The position numbers and the translations under genes are program-made. Below are positions 6,801 to 14,408 of a stretch of DNA of 21,226 nt, one piece after another. The notes below the pieces were generated by a model that was given only the letters and a program-made list of their open reading frames with translations, was not told the origin of the DNA and searched no databases. The stretch is from Candidatus Woesearchaeota archaeon. GTDB taxonomy: Archaea > Nanobdellota > Nanobdellia > Woesearchaeales > WJKL01. Location of the stretch: contig JAHWIM010000054.1 of the NCBI GenBank assembly GCA_019322535.1, positions 1-21,226 of the forward strand, in the 5' to 3' direction. The stretch's first letter is position 1; each line of letters opens with the position of its first letter.

Positions 6801-7666
6801 GCAGCTTTTTTGTATTTTCCAGGTTTTTTCTTAAGTTGATCAATAAAAACATCATTCATCTCAGGATTTCCACCGCTTGTACCAAAATGAGTTGAATCAG
6901 GATGGTCAATAACATAATGCTTATTTGCATGTTTGTAATATGCCTCATTAGGAGGAATTAAATCATCATACTTTCCAGCAACAACATCAACAGGAACATG
7001 CGGCTTTCCTCTCCTAACTGTTTCAATTGCTTGCTTTTTTCCTGCTACTTTCTTAAGATTGTCTGCAGGAGCAAAAGGTATAATTAATTTCTGTCCTAAT
7101 GAGCGTGATTTAATTCCATACGGTGCAGGAGCTCTTGCCTGAACTCTGCCAATTCCATACTTCTTAATTCTCTTATCTCCTGCCATATAAATTCCAATAT
7201 CTGCTCCACTGCTGTGTCCGCTGAAATGATCACTTCTCTTAGAAGGATTTTTTAATTTAGTATCTTTCTGAAAATCATCAATCTGCTCAAATGCTTTGTC
7301 TGCATCTTGTTTTCTAGGCAAACTATGATGGCCTTTCAAATGATATGGTTCAAAACCTTCTTTTCTTAACTGCTTTCCTAATCTCCATTGACTTCCTTCA
7401 TTCTGCAGTATTCCATGCATAAGATAAACAATCTTATCTTTGCGTGCAGGATTTTGCTTAAAATCCCTTCTTGTTTTACGATTCTGATATTTAGCTATCC
7501 CATATCCAGCAGTATTATCTACAGCATTTCTTGTTATATTTACTGCATTTCTTACTGTAGCTGATATTTTCTGCCTAAAGGTTGGTTTCCCAGCTCCTTT
7601 TCCAAACTCTTTTTTCTCTTTAGCTATTTGCTCCAGAACTTTCAAAAATATTAGTGCTTCAATCAT
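6797..7666 (-). CDS. Alpha/beta-hydrolase (lipase/esterase-like), 289 residues
   Basis: The catalytic layout of a serine alpha/beta-hydrolase is visible. The oxyanion segment is IVYLMHGILQ (about 79-88). The nucleophile elbow is SGHSSGADIG with Ser152, an acid candidate is Asp234 or Asp235 in VAGKYDDLIP, and the base is His260 in PDSTHFGTSG. The first 70 residues are basic and helical, with no signal peptide or clear membrane span. The substrate is unknown; an ester or acyl chain would suit the acyltransferase encoded immediately upstream. Starts and stops on both sides overlap as ATGA, so the gene is tightly coupled to its neighbours. Confidence 0.78.
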   Translation of the reverse strand: MIEALIFLKVLEQIAKEKKEFGKGAGKPTFRQKISATVRNAVNITRNAVDNTAGYGIAKYQNRKTRRDFKQNPARKDKIVYLMHGILQNEGSQWRLGKQLRKEGFEPYHLKGHHSLPRKQDADKAFEQIDDFQKDTKLKNPSKRSDHFSGHSSGADIGIYMAGDKRIKKYGIGRVQARAPAPYGIKSRSLGQKLIIPFAPADNLKKVAGKKQAIETVRRGKPHVPVDVVAGKYDDLIPPNEAYYKHANKHYVIDHPDSTHFGTSGGNPEMNDVFIDQLKKKPGKYKKAA

Positions 7667-8754
7667 TTTTTCTTGACAAATTTAGCAGGCATTCCTGCCC
7701 AAACTTCATTTGCTGGAACTTCTTTCGCAGCTGCACTATACGGCTCTAATACTGCATTTTCTCCAATTATTGTTCCAGTTGAAACAAATGAATGATGTTT
7801 TAAATGCGCTCCTTTCTTAACAACAACTTTTCCAAACACTGTTTGTGTTATTGTATAACTATGGCCGTCAATATAAGCATAATCATCTAACTTAACATTA
7901 TCTTCTAATGTTATTGTATCACAATAAATATGGTCAAATACAACTCCTTTGCCAATTTTAACATTTTTTCCAATCTTAATCCCAGCTGCCTTCAATAATA
8001 ATGTTTTAATAAAATTATGAGGCATTAATCTGCATAATTCAATAATTGCTCCATTGTAAAATATCCTAAAAACATTTCTTGCTCTCCACCAGTCATTTCC
8101 AGGATTTTCTCTTTTCCCATCATAATGCATCTTGAAAAAATTCCTGTTAGGATCTTTCATAAATTCTGTAACTTCTTTCTTGAATTTCTTGTAATAGGTT
8201 TTGTTTTTATTTGATGGTTTGAAATACTTTTCAACCTCTTCTTTAGAAAGCTCTTTCATCATCTTTGCAGGCTTTCCTCCCCATAACTGTGCTTCAGGAA
8301 TCTCTTTGTCACACTCAGAAGCATACATCAGCATAGAATGTTTGTTAAGAACAAATCCAGGCTTGCAAACACCTAAACCACCAACAAGTGTTCTTGGTTT
8401 TACAATACATTTTCCCAAGATTAACTTATTCCCTTTAACCTCATGAGTATGAATAAAGCTTTCTCCACCAACTAAACACCCTCTTCCAAGTGTAATCAGT
8501 TCAGGAAAATAAGCATCCATGTAAATATCATGAGGAATGCATGCATCCCATCCAACCTTAATCCCAGTTGTCCAAAGAAGAAAATTCTTCAAATGAGAAG
8601 GCACAATCTTCTTCTGCAAACCAAGAACTAATTTGTTATACAACAATCTAAGGATATTCCTCTTATAATCATCCTTATCCTTAAGAGTAATCTCAGTCTT
8701 TGTCTTATCAGAATCCTTCAGTTCCTTTACAGCCTTTTTTATATAATCCTTCAT
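7663..8754 (-). CDS. Left-handed beta-helix acyltransferase with duplicated domain, 363 residues
   Basis: Two homologous hexapeptide-repeat domains are joined by a helical linker. Copy 1 (about 58-168) runs from LLWTTGIKVGWDACIPHDIY to QLWGGKPAKMMKEL. Copy 2 (about 252-363) runs from LLKAAGIKIGKNVKIGKG to EVWAGMPAKFVKKK. Both contain repeating I/V/L-G-x-x steps and the closing W-G/A-G-x-P-A-K turn typical of acetyl/acyltransferases of the LbetaH fold. Histidine-containing loops (ESFIHTHEV and DDYAYIDGHSY) are candidate active sites. It is the first gene of the operon, leaderless behind the TATA box at 8778-8785. Members of this fold transfer acyl groups from acyl-CoA or carrier proteins to sugars or amines; the acceptor here is unknown. 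Confidence 0.84.
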   Translation of the reverse strand: MKDYIKKAVKELKDSDKTKTEITLKDKDDYKRNILRLLYNKLVLGLQKKIVPSHLKNFLLWTTGIKVGWDACIPHDIYMDAYFPELITLGRGCLVGGESFIHTHEVKGNKLILGKCIVKPRTLVGGLGVCKPGFVLNKHSMLMYASECDKEIPEAQLWGGKPAKMMKELSKEEVEKYFKPSNKNKTYYKKFKKEVTEFMKDPNRNFFKMHYDGKRENPGNDWWRARNVFRIFYNGAIIELCRLMPHNFIKTLLLKAAGIKIGKNVKIGKGVVFDHIYCDTITLEDNVKLDDYAYIDGHSYTITQTVFGKVVVKKGAHLKHHSFVSTGTIIGENAVLEPYSAAAKEVPANEVWAGMPAKFVKKK

Positions 8755-8777
8755 ATCCCTAAAGAATAATCATAATT

Positions 8778-8785
8778 ATTTAAAT
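8778..8785 (-). promoter_or_regulatory. TATA-like box of the acyltransferase-pta operon
   Basis: The palindromic ATTTAAAT is centred about 27 bases before the ATG at 8754, predicting a leaderless mRNA for the five-gene operon. Confidence 0.65.
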
Positions 8786-8815
8786 CTTTTTACAATTAGG
8801 CAAGAGCTAGAAATA

Positions 8816-8824
8816 TTTATATAG
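8816..8824 (+). promoter_or_regulatory. TATA-like box of the Nudix gene
   Basis: TTTATATAG is centred about 26 bases before the ATG at 8846, predicting a leaderless mRNA divergent from the acyltransferase operon. Confidence 0.65.
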
Positions 8825-8845
8825 ATTCTATTTTACAAGATCTCA

Positions 8846-9253
8846 ATGGAAGAAGTTATACCAACAGTTGGAGTTTTGATTTTTAAAAATAAAGAGGTTC
8901 TTTTAGTAAAACATGGATCATCTGCAAGCCATCTTACAGATACTTATGGAATTCCTGCTGGGAAGATTGAAAAAGGCGAAACAGAATTAGATGCTGCAAT
9001 AAGAGAACTTCAAGAAGAAACAGGGCTAATAACAACTAAAGATAATTTGCAGGAATTGCCAAAAGTTTACACTGCAGAGATTAAAAGAAAAGATGGAACC
9101 AAAACTTTCTCTGTCAAGGTTTTCTTATGTAAAAAATACTCAGGAGATTTGATAAAATCAGATGAAACTGTTCCTTGCTGGATAAAAATATCTGATTTAG
9201 ATAAATATAAACTTCTTCCAAATGTGAAACAAATAATAATAGATGCTCAATAA
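8846..9253 (+). CDS. Nudix hydrolase, 135 residues
   Basis: The complete Nudix box is present: G39 in PAGKIEKGETE, then the REL-Q-EETGL core at about 53-61 that binds the divalent metal. The length is typical of single-domain Nudix enzymes that hydrolyse nucleoside diphosphates linked to another group, such as oxidised nucleotides, ADP-sugars or similar compounds. The substrate cannot be assigned. The start follows a TATA-like box at the spacing expected for a leaderless message. It is a single-gene unit, convergent with the GNAT gene with 14 bases between the stops. Confidence 0.9.
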   Translation: MEEVIPTVGVLIFKNKEVLLVKHGSSASHLTDTYGIPAGKIEKGETELDAAIRELQEETGLITTKDNLQELPKVYTAEIKRKDGTKTFSVKVFLCKKYSGDLIKSDETVPCWIKISDLDKYKLLPNVKQIIIDAQ

Positions 9254-9267
9254 GCTTCATTTCAACC

Positions 9268-9789
9268 TCAAGCTTTACGTGATATAGAAATATCTGGTAC
9301 TGATTGTTTTGTATATTTTCCAGTTATGTACGGTTTTTTTCCACCCAAATCATGAGATTCTATTTCAAATCCAAATTTTTTATAAAACTCTTCGCTATCT
9401 CCTAATCCGTTTGCTTCAACTTTAAAATCAACAACAGAACAATCTTCCTGAAAGTCACTTAATGCCAATCCAATCCCTATACTAAGTAAGGCCTTACCTA
9501 TGTTTCTTCCCCTGTAATTTGGATGTACTTCAACACCCCATCCAAAACCATCTTTCATTCCTTGATGTCTGTACCCTGTATCTGCTTGATTTTCCAAACG
9601 ATATGAACCATCTTCATTTTTTTGTACAACTACATAACCTACAATTTGATCTAGATCATATAAAGAGATATCCCAAGAAGCAGGAACCGTATCTTGCAAT
9701 ACAGTTCTGAACCTAGAAGTTTCTGTTCGAATCTCAGAATCTCCATTTTCTCTTAAATCATCTATAACTCTATCAACTAGTCTTGACAT
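9268..9789 (-). CDS. GNAT-family N-acetyltransferase, 173 residues
   Basis: The acetyl-CoA-binding motif A is clear at about 86-102: VEVHPNYRGRNIGKALL, containing the RGxxxG/A pyrophosphate loop. The downstream strand-helix FKVEANGLGDSEEFYKKFGF matches the usual motif B region, in which a residue is followed by a FYxKxGF turn. The enzyme would transfer an acetyl group to an amine of unknown identity. It has its own TATA-like box (9810-9818), about 25 bases before the ATG, so it is probably leaderless. The C-terminal tail after about 155 has no recognisable feature. Confidence 0.86.
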   Translation of the reverse strand: MSRLVDRVIDDLRENGDSEIRTETSRFRTVLQDTVPASWDISLYDLDQIVGYVVVQKNEDGSYRLENQADTGYRHQGMKDGFGWGVEVHPNYRGRNIGKALLSIGIGLALSDFQEDCSVVDFKVEANGLGDSEEFYKKFGFEIESHDLGGKKPYITGKYTKQSVPDISISRKA

Positions 9790-9809
9790 GAAAATGAGTT
9801 ATATCTCTT

Positions 9810-9818
9810 TATTTATAA
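9810..9818 (-). promoter_or_regulatory. TATA-like box of the GNAT gene
   Basis: The minus strand reads TTTATAAAT about 25 bases before the ATG at 9789, the usual spacing for the leaderless genes here. Confidence 0.65.
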
Positions 9819-9872
9819 ACCTTTAGGTTTATTCACCACTAATAAGTAACAATATACTAAGCCCAAAATCCC

Positions 9873-9892
9873 TTAAATCTTTTCACAATTAG
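9873..9892. repeat. Copy of a 20-base element also at 8780-8799
   Basis: TTAAATCTTTTCACAATTAG here and the sequence at 8780-8799 differ at one base of 20. The 8780 copy overlaps the TATA box of the acyltransferase operon. This copy lies just after the lipoprotein stop, about 84 bases before the GNAT start in the same orientation, so it may be an extra promoter or a relic of duplication. Confidence 0.4.
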
Positions 9893-9898
9893 AATAAG

Positions 9899-10411
9899 TT
9901 AACTTCCACCAATACAAACATCTTTTACATAAGATCTGCTAATTTTCTGGCATATTGAAGAATCTTTCTTTATAAGTGCTACATTCATATAACAATTATC
10001 TTTAGTTCCACCTACTGAAATCCCTTCACAATAGGTTTCATCTTGTTTTCCAAGAGCAATAAGAATTAAACACTCATTCTTTTCCTGGCTGCCCACTATT
10101 GTATTACATATAGAAGCATCAAGATTTGATTTTACAATACCTAAAATGCAATTTTCTCTATCAAATTGTCTTTCAAGTTTATTGCATTCAGAAACATCCA
10201 TTACAGATTCGCCAAATGATTTAAAACAATTAGCTCTTGGACCAACTGCTGGTGGAGATTCTATTGCCAAACAATCTAATACAGATATTTTCTCCTCAAC
10301 TGGCTGCTGGACTGTTGAAGTCTCCCCGCCTCCAGTTGGCTGTTGAACTGTAGAAGCACAACCAGTTAGTATTAATCCAATAACCAAAATAAATAACATT
10401 ACTTTTCTCAT
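9899..10411 (-). CDS. Secreted lipoprotein with Cys-containing tandem repeats, 170 residues
   Basis: The N-terminus is a lipoprotein signal: MRK, a hydrophobic core, then LILTGC with the lipidated Cys18. A Thr/Gln/Gly/Pro-rich spacer (about 20-40) follows. The rest consists of repeats of about 27 residues of the form D-x-S/T-x-C-x-x-I/L ... K/R-x-x-C, seen four times (starting DVSEC, DASIC, DETYC and DSSIC), the last copy ending at the C-terminus. Paired cysteines suggest disulfides outside the cell. The protein is expected to be anchored to the outer face of the membrane. No enzyme motif is present; a binding or structural role is likely but unproven. It is a single-gene unit with its own TATA box. 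Confidence 0.8.
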   Translation of the reverse strand: MRKVMLFILVIGLILTGCASTVQQPTGGGETSTVQQPVEEKISVLDCLAIESPPAVGPRANCFKSFGESVMDVSECNKLERQFDRENCILGIVKSNLDASICNTIVGSQEKNECLILIALGKQDETYCEGISVGGTKDNCYMNVALIKKDSSICQKISRSYVKDVCIGGS

Positions 10412-10431
10412 AATAAATATAATTAAAAAGT

Positions 10432-10441
10432 TATATTTAAA
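10432..10441 (-). promoter_or_regulatory. TATA-like box of the lipoprotein gene
   Basis: The minus strand reads TTTAAATATA about 25 bases before the ATG at 10411, predicting a leaderless mRNA. Confidence 0.62.
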
Positions 10442-10523
10442 CCTTTGTAAAAATTTAAAGAATAGAAAAAGAAAGATGTTTTTATTCGCGCGTCCAACCC
10501 TCTTTTATAAAATTTAGGTAAAA

Positions 10524-10531
10524 TTTATATA
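10524..10531 (+). promoter_or_regulatory. TATA-like box of the 235-residue gene
   Basis: TTTATATA is centred about 28 bases before the ATG at 10556. Confidence 0.6.
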
Positions 10532-10555
10532 CTTTTACTATTTTGAAATGGTCAT

Positions 10556-11263
10556 ATGGGGTTAGATAAATTAAGGGAGATCAGAAATTCTTTTGAAGAT
10601 CCTTTTGTACTAGATGCTGTTGTAAGATATGTGGAAAGAAGAGGTGGTCATTCACGCGAAGTCTTTTTTGATGAACATCACAAACCAATTTCTAGATTGA
10701 TGTTAGAAAAAGATGTTTTAGAAAGAGCAGTTGATTATCTTCTAGCGAATGGGATTTTAAAAAGAGATGATGAGAATCCTAAGTTTTTTCGCTTAGGAGA
10801 ACATGGAAAAGAATATGACGAAGCAGCATATAGGTATGCTTTTGATAGCGGAACACCTCGTTGGGAAAATTTAACACTTGATCAAACAAGAGAAATTGTT
10901 GCAAAAGTATCAGAGATGCCAAAAACATATTTTGAATTTTATCCTCTTCACATAGGACCTAATATGCCAAATCCTCAAACACATACATTAGATGAAGCTT
11001 TAAGATGGGGGCTTGAACATGTTGGTGTTGAAACTCGTTTAGAATGGCCTAATGAAGTGAAATCATTAAGAGTGCATTTAGTAAGGTTTAGTCAGGCCAG
11101 AGAAGATGGCAAGTTTCAAGGATATGATGGAGGAGTTAGCACCTCTTTGAAAGGAGAATGTATATGGATTGCTCCAGTTGAAAAGCAAAGAGAACTTTAT
11201 ACTTTAAAAAAACAAAGTGCAGATCTAGTTAGAGGATTTTATCCTGCAAAACAAAGAAAATAA
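10556..11263 (+). CDS. Uncharacterised protein with possible winged-helix segment, 235 residues
   Basis: I do not recognise this family. Residues about 15-90 are compatible with a winged-helix fold: FVLDAVVRYVERRGG, then LEKDVLERAVDYLLANGIL, then a short hairpin (PKFFRLGEHGKEY). The C-terminal part contains a histidine- and proline-containing stretch (FEFYPLHIGPNMPNPQTH) and a basic end. There is no signal peptide or membrane span. The start follows a TATA-like box. It is a single gene between the lipoprotein promoter region and the zinc-ribbon peptide. A DNA-binding role is possible but rests only on the predicted N-terminal shape. Confidence 0.7.
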   Translation: MGLDKLREIRNSFEDPFVLDAVVRYVERRGGHSREVFFDEHHKPISRLMLEKDVLERAVDYLLANGILKRDDENPKFFRLGEHGKEYDEAAYRYAFDSGTPRWENLTLDQTREIVAKVSEMPKTYFEFYPLHIGPNMPNPQTHTLDEALRWGLEHVGVETRLEWPNEVKSLRVHLVRFSQAREDGKFQGYDGGVSTSLKGECIWIAPVEKQRELYTLKKQSADLVRGFYPAKQRK

Positions 11264-11291
11264 TTATTTAATTCTTTTTAAAAGCGAAGTC

Positions 11292-11298
11292 TTATAAA
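11292..11298 (+). promoter_or_regulatory. TATA-like box of the zinc-ribbon peptide
   Basis: TTATAAA is centred about 26 bases before the ATG at 11321, matching the spacing of the other leaderless genes. Confidence 0.6.
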
Positions 11299-11320
11299 GA
11301 ACTAGTCATTCTTTAACAAT

Positions 11321-11401
11321 ATGTTAGACAATGTATGCTTAAAATGCATGACAAAGATACCTGATGACAAGTTATTCTGTGATAAATGTATAAAAAAATA
11401 A
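11321..11401 (+). CDS. Zinc-ribbon micropeptide, 26 residues
   Basis: The frame encodes 26 residues with two CxxC knuckles, CLKC (6-9) and CDKC (20-23), separated by the turn TKIPDDKLF. This is the spacing of a minimal zinc ribbon, and almost nothing lies outside it. A TATA-like box about 26 bases upstream predicts a dedicated leaderless mRNA. The stop codon directly abuts the stop of the convergent methyltransferase gene. Four ordered cysteines in so short a frame are unlikely by chance. The role is unknown; free zinc-ribbon peptides could bind nucleic acid or a protein partner. Confidence 0.65.
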   Translation: MLDNVCLKCMTKIPDDKLFCDKCIKK

Positions 11402-12211
11402 TTAGTTAATTCTTTTAAAAGCATACATTCTCAAATATTTAGTATGCCTATACTTCTTGTCTTCAAAAATTTCTAAGAATTTAAAACCATTTTTCTTCAT
11501 CAAATTCAAAAACCATTTTTCAGGAGGAATCCAATTAATAATACTATTCTTGTAAACAGCTATTGAATCTCTTTCTTTTTTATTCAAAATTCCTTTTTCA
11601 TAATACTCATCAACTAAATCAAAAACATCATCTGCTTTCATTTGGAATGTTTTCTTGTTATAAACTTTAGACACAGGATCAACAAGGCGAAGCTCTCCAA
11701 AAAAATAAATAAAATCAATTTTCTTCGACCTATATAACTTAACTAATTTCTTCAAACCAACTGGTTTTATTGGCTTTAAAACAATATGCCTCACCACAAG
11801 ATACCCACCAGGCTTTAACATCTTCTTCAATACAGAAACTAATTTCTTAGCATCTTTTGTTGAAACTAAATTATTAAATGGAGCATCTCCTAAGACAACA
11901 TCAAAAAAACCTTTTGAAAACTTCATCTTAAGCCAATCTTCTTTCTTCATAATGTTCAATTTGCTATCCTTATACTTCATCAAAGCAGTATATTTCTTAA
12001 GCATTGGCTGGCTTATATCAACAGCATATGTTCTCAATCCATGTTTAATTGCAATATCCCTTGGTTCTGGCGTTGCACCTAGAACTAAAGCTTTACCCTC
12101 TTTAACATATTTCTCATAGAATTTCTGTTCAGATTTAACAGGAGCAAATAACGGAAGCCTTTTAGATCTTTCTTTCAAACCTCTTCCTTTTAGCTTCCAT
12201 GCTTGCGTCAT
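11402..12211 (-). CDS. SAM-dependent methyltransferase with atypical motif I (LGxTPE type), 269 residues
   Basis: The Rossmann core is recognisable although the usual GxGxG is replaced by ALVLGATPEPRDIA (about 41-54). It is followed by TYAVDISQPMLKKY with the ribose-binding acidic residue at about 65, EDWLKM, VVLGDAPFNNL as motif IV (about 106-115) and KPGGYLVVRHIV. The protein at 17734-18603 shares LGxTPE, MKYxDS, DWLKM and GDAxxNN, so the two are paralogs. The C-terminal half probably binds the substrate and is not recognised. The ATG overlaps the stop of the 480-residue swivel-domain gene as ATGA, so the two are translationally coupled and may act together. Confidence 0.78.
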   Translation of the reverse strand: MTQAWKLKGRGLKERSKRLPLFAPVKSEQKFYEKYVKEGKALVLGATPEPRDIAIKHGLRTYAVDISQPMLKKYTALMKYKDSKLNIMKKEDWLKMKFSKGFFDVVLGDAPFNNLVSTKDAKKLVSVLKKMLKPGGYLVVRHIVLKPIKPVGLKKLVKLYRSKKIDFIYFFGELRLVDPVSKVYNKKTFQMKADDVFDLVDEYYEKGILNKKERDSIAVYKNSIINWIPPEKWFLNLMKKNGFKFLEIFEDKKYRHTKYLRMYAFKRIN

Positions 12212-13650
12212 TTTCTTTTTAAAATCTTAACAACACCGTGATCAGCATCAACTTCAACTAAATCTCCGTCTTTTAAAACAGAAGTTGCAATCTGAGTTCC
12301 TGTAATACATGGCTTACCAAGCTCCCTACTAACAATTGCTGCATGACAAGTAATTCCACCTTCATCTGTAACAATTGCAGCTGCTTTCTTCATAACAGGA
12401 ACATAATCAGGCATTGTCATACCGCAAACAAGAATGTCTCCTTCTTCAATTTTCTTCAAAGCTTCTTTTATTCCAGGACAAACCTTTACTTTTCCTCTCA
12501 CTATGCCAGTTGAAGCAGATGTTCCACCAATATTAACAACTTTTTCAATATTTGCTTCTAATTCTTTCTTTCTTAATTTAATTGCCTCATCTCCAGAATA
12601 AGTATTTACCTTGCCATCACTTACTAAAACATAAACTGCTTTTTTTCTCCTTGAAACTTCTTCTTTATCTAATTCTCCACCTTTCAACAACTCATAAACT
12701 TCATCAAACCATAACCATTCAAGATCATCCAAATTAAGATTTAATCTTCTTGCTGTTTCAATTAACAATAACTGAAAAGAATAAAGTACTTTGACCTGCA
12801 TTTCTTTTCTCAGATCATGATAATAAGCATATTCATCAAACAATTCAAGCAAATACTGTATTTCTCTATCTAAATCATATTTGCTAACAAACAACTCCCT
12901 TTCTTCTTTAATTTTATTTAACTTTTCCTCAGATTTTTTAATAGAAGCATCTGGATCTTTAATGTCTTTCAGATATTCTCTAAGAGCATTATCAAAATCC
13001 TGCTCAAATTTAGGATCTAGCTGCTCCCACCCAAGGCTTGTCCACCAATATTTATCCATTACCTTTTTCAAATCAGATTTAACATCAGAAATACCTTTCT
13101 TAACCTTAGAAGCAATCTTCAATAATTCAATTTCTTCTTCTTTAACATATGTTTTATGGGTTAGTGCAGTAACAGTTGTATAAACTTTGTTAAACTCCCC
13201 TGAAGAAACAAATTTTTTTATTTTTTCCTTCAAATACTCAACAGGATAAATATCAACAGCATCTATATCAATAGCAAGCAATGCCTGCGCTCCTTTAGAT
13301 TCTTCAAAATGTTCTTTATACAAACTTATAATCTCATCATTACTCAACTTTGTAAGATCCATCTCTCTAATCTTCTTTGCAGATTCTAATGCCTTATCAG
13401 CATATTTCTTAATCTTATCAAAATGAGCTTTCTTTCCTTCTAGAGTCTTAGTTTTCTCAAGTATCTTTTTGCCAACATTAGTTATCTGCTCTGTATCCCA
13501 TGCAAACCATAATTTTTCTCCTTCATTAGCATAAAGAACCTTATCAAAAGTTACATCATTAAGTTTTGTACCACTGTCTCTAGTTCCAACTAAAGGAGTA
13601 ACCATTCTATGCAAGGTTATTGTTCCTCTTGTATAAACAAACCACTTCAT
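12208..13650 (-). CDS. PEP-synthase-type phosphohistidine swivel-domain protein, 480 residues
   Basis: The C-terminal mobile domain (about 385-480) reads EEGDILVCGMTMPDYVPVM, then AIVTDEGGITCHAAIVSREL with the phosphate-accepting His at about 436, then GTQIATSVLKDGDLVEVDAD. The N-terminal 370 residues are largely helical, with KYWWTSLGW (about 200-208), a lysine/glutamate-rich coiled-coil-like stretch (about 235-258) and YAYYHDLRKEM (about 274-284), the counterpart of WQDxRK in the paralogs. There is no ATP-grasp or PEP barrel domain. This is the first gene of a two-gene operon with a methyltransferase, behind its own TATA box, and is divergent from an alpha/beta-hydrolase. Unlike the other swivel loci it has no adjacent TrmB gene or matching palindrome. 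Confidence 0.87.
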   Translation of the reverse strand: MKWFVYTRGTITLHRMVTPLVGTRDSGTKLNDVTFDKVLYANEGEKLWFAWDTEQITNVGKKILEKTKTLEGKKAHFDKIKKYADKALESAKKIREMDLTKLSNDEIISLYKEHFEESKGAQALLAIDIDAVDIYPVEYLKEKIKKFVSSGEFNKVYTTVTALTHKTYVKEEEIELLKIASKVKKGISDVKSDLKKVMDKYWWTSLGWEQLDPKFEQDFDNALREYLKDIKDPDASIKKSEEKLNKIKEERELFVSKYDLDREIQYLLELFDEYAYYHDLRKEMQVKVLYSFQLLLIETARRLNLNLDDLEWLWFDEVYELLKGGELDKEEVSRRKKAVYVLVSDGKVNTYSGDEAIKLRKKELEANIEKVVNIGGTSASTGIVRGKVKVCPGIKEALKKIEEGDILVCGMTMPDYVPVMKKAAAIVTDEGGITCHAAIVSRELGKPCITGTQIATSVLKDGDLVEVDADHGVVKILKRK

Positions 13651-13671
13651 TTCTTTAATACATATTACATT

Positions 13672-13681
13672 AATTTATATT
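13672..13681 (-). promoter_or_regulatory. TATA-like box of the 480-residue swivel-domain gene
   Basis: The minus strand reads AATATAAATT about 26 bases before the ATG at 13650, predicting a leaderless mRNA. Confidence 0.6.
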
Positions 13682-13700
13682 TCTTTCGCCTAGAGAAAAT

Positions 13701-13708
13701 TATTTAAA
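13701..13708 (+). promoter_or_regulatory. TATA-like box of the 225-residue hydrolase gene
   Basis: TATTTAAA is centred about 26 bases before the ATG at 13731. Confidence 0.62.
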
Positions 13709-13730
13709 GTTCAAGCAGTTTAAAAAACAC

Positions 13731-14408
13731 ATGAACCTAATCAAAACTTGGTTTTACATGGGACTGAATGTTTTCTATTTTCTATTCTCAAAACATTGGG
13801 TTGATAAAAAAATAAAAGAATATTTGTCAAGAAAATATAACAAGAATGACACCATTATCATAGCAATACATGGTGTATTTGAATACTATTGGCAGTCATT
13901 CACAAGATACATGAAATATTTTGATAAAAAAGGAAAAGTCATAATCCCAATACATTATGATTATACTAAATCATTTGATGATGCCACAGCAAAAGTCAAA
14001 AAACAAATACAAGAAATAGCAAAAAAAACAAAATGTAATATCATATTAATTGGCAATTCTTCAGGAGGTTTAGTTGGTGCAAAATACATGATTGAATCAA
14101 AAGGAAAATATGTAAAAGAATTTATTCCAGTAGCAACATTCTATTCTAGAGAAGGGTATGGTGTTTTTGCTAAATTAATAATTGCAGTATTAAAAGAACC
14201 ATACAAAAATATGCCTGCTCATGAAAAATTACTCAAACAAAAAATACCAAAGACTAAAATAGAAGTTTATGGTTCAAAAGATATTTTCATAAATAGAAAA
14301 AAATTAATCAAGAAGTACATCAAAAAACAAATATTTCCTACTGGCCATTTTAGTATTCTTTACAGCCCAGAAATAATTAAATTTATCTACGACTATATTT
14401 TTTCTTAG
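13731..14408 (+). CDS. Alpha/beta-hydrolase, possibly membrane-associated, 225 residues
   Basis: Catalytic features are the oxyanion segment IIIAIHGVFEYY (about 42-53), the nucleophile elbow IGNSSGGLVG with Ser110, the acid Asp184 in VYGSKDIFI and the base His206 in FPTGHFSIL. This is the order of lipase/esterase-type alpha/beta-hydrolases. The first 20 residues are hydrophobic and aromatic (WFYMGLNVFYFLFS) and could dip into or anchor at the membrane. The gene lies between two swivel-domain genes: divergent from the 480-residue one and convergent with the 335-residue one, overlapping it by four bases. It is distinct from the longer hydrolase at 6797, and the substrate is unknown. Confidence 0.78.
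   Translation: MNLIKTWFYMGLNVFYFLFSKHWVDKKIKEYLSRKYNKNDTIIIAIHGVFEYYWQSFTRYMKYFDKKGKVIIPIHYDYTKSFDDATAKVKKQIQEIAKKTKCNIILIGNSSGGLVGAKYMIESKGKYVKEFIPVATFYSREGYGVFAKLIIAVLKEPYKNMPAHEKLLKQKIPKTKIEVYGSKDIFINRKKLIKKYIKKQIFPTGHFSILYSPEIIKFIYDYIFS

Noticed and set aside
13680..13698. Possible operator TTTCT...AGAAA between the 13650 and 13731 promoters
   Set aside because: It has only five-base arms and spacing unlike the two TrmB-linked palindromes; chance is likely in AT-rich DNA.
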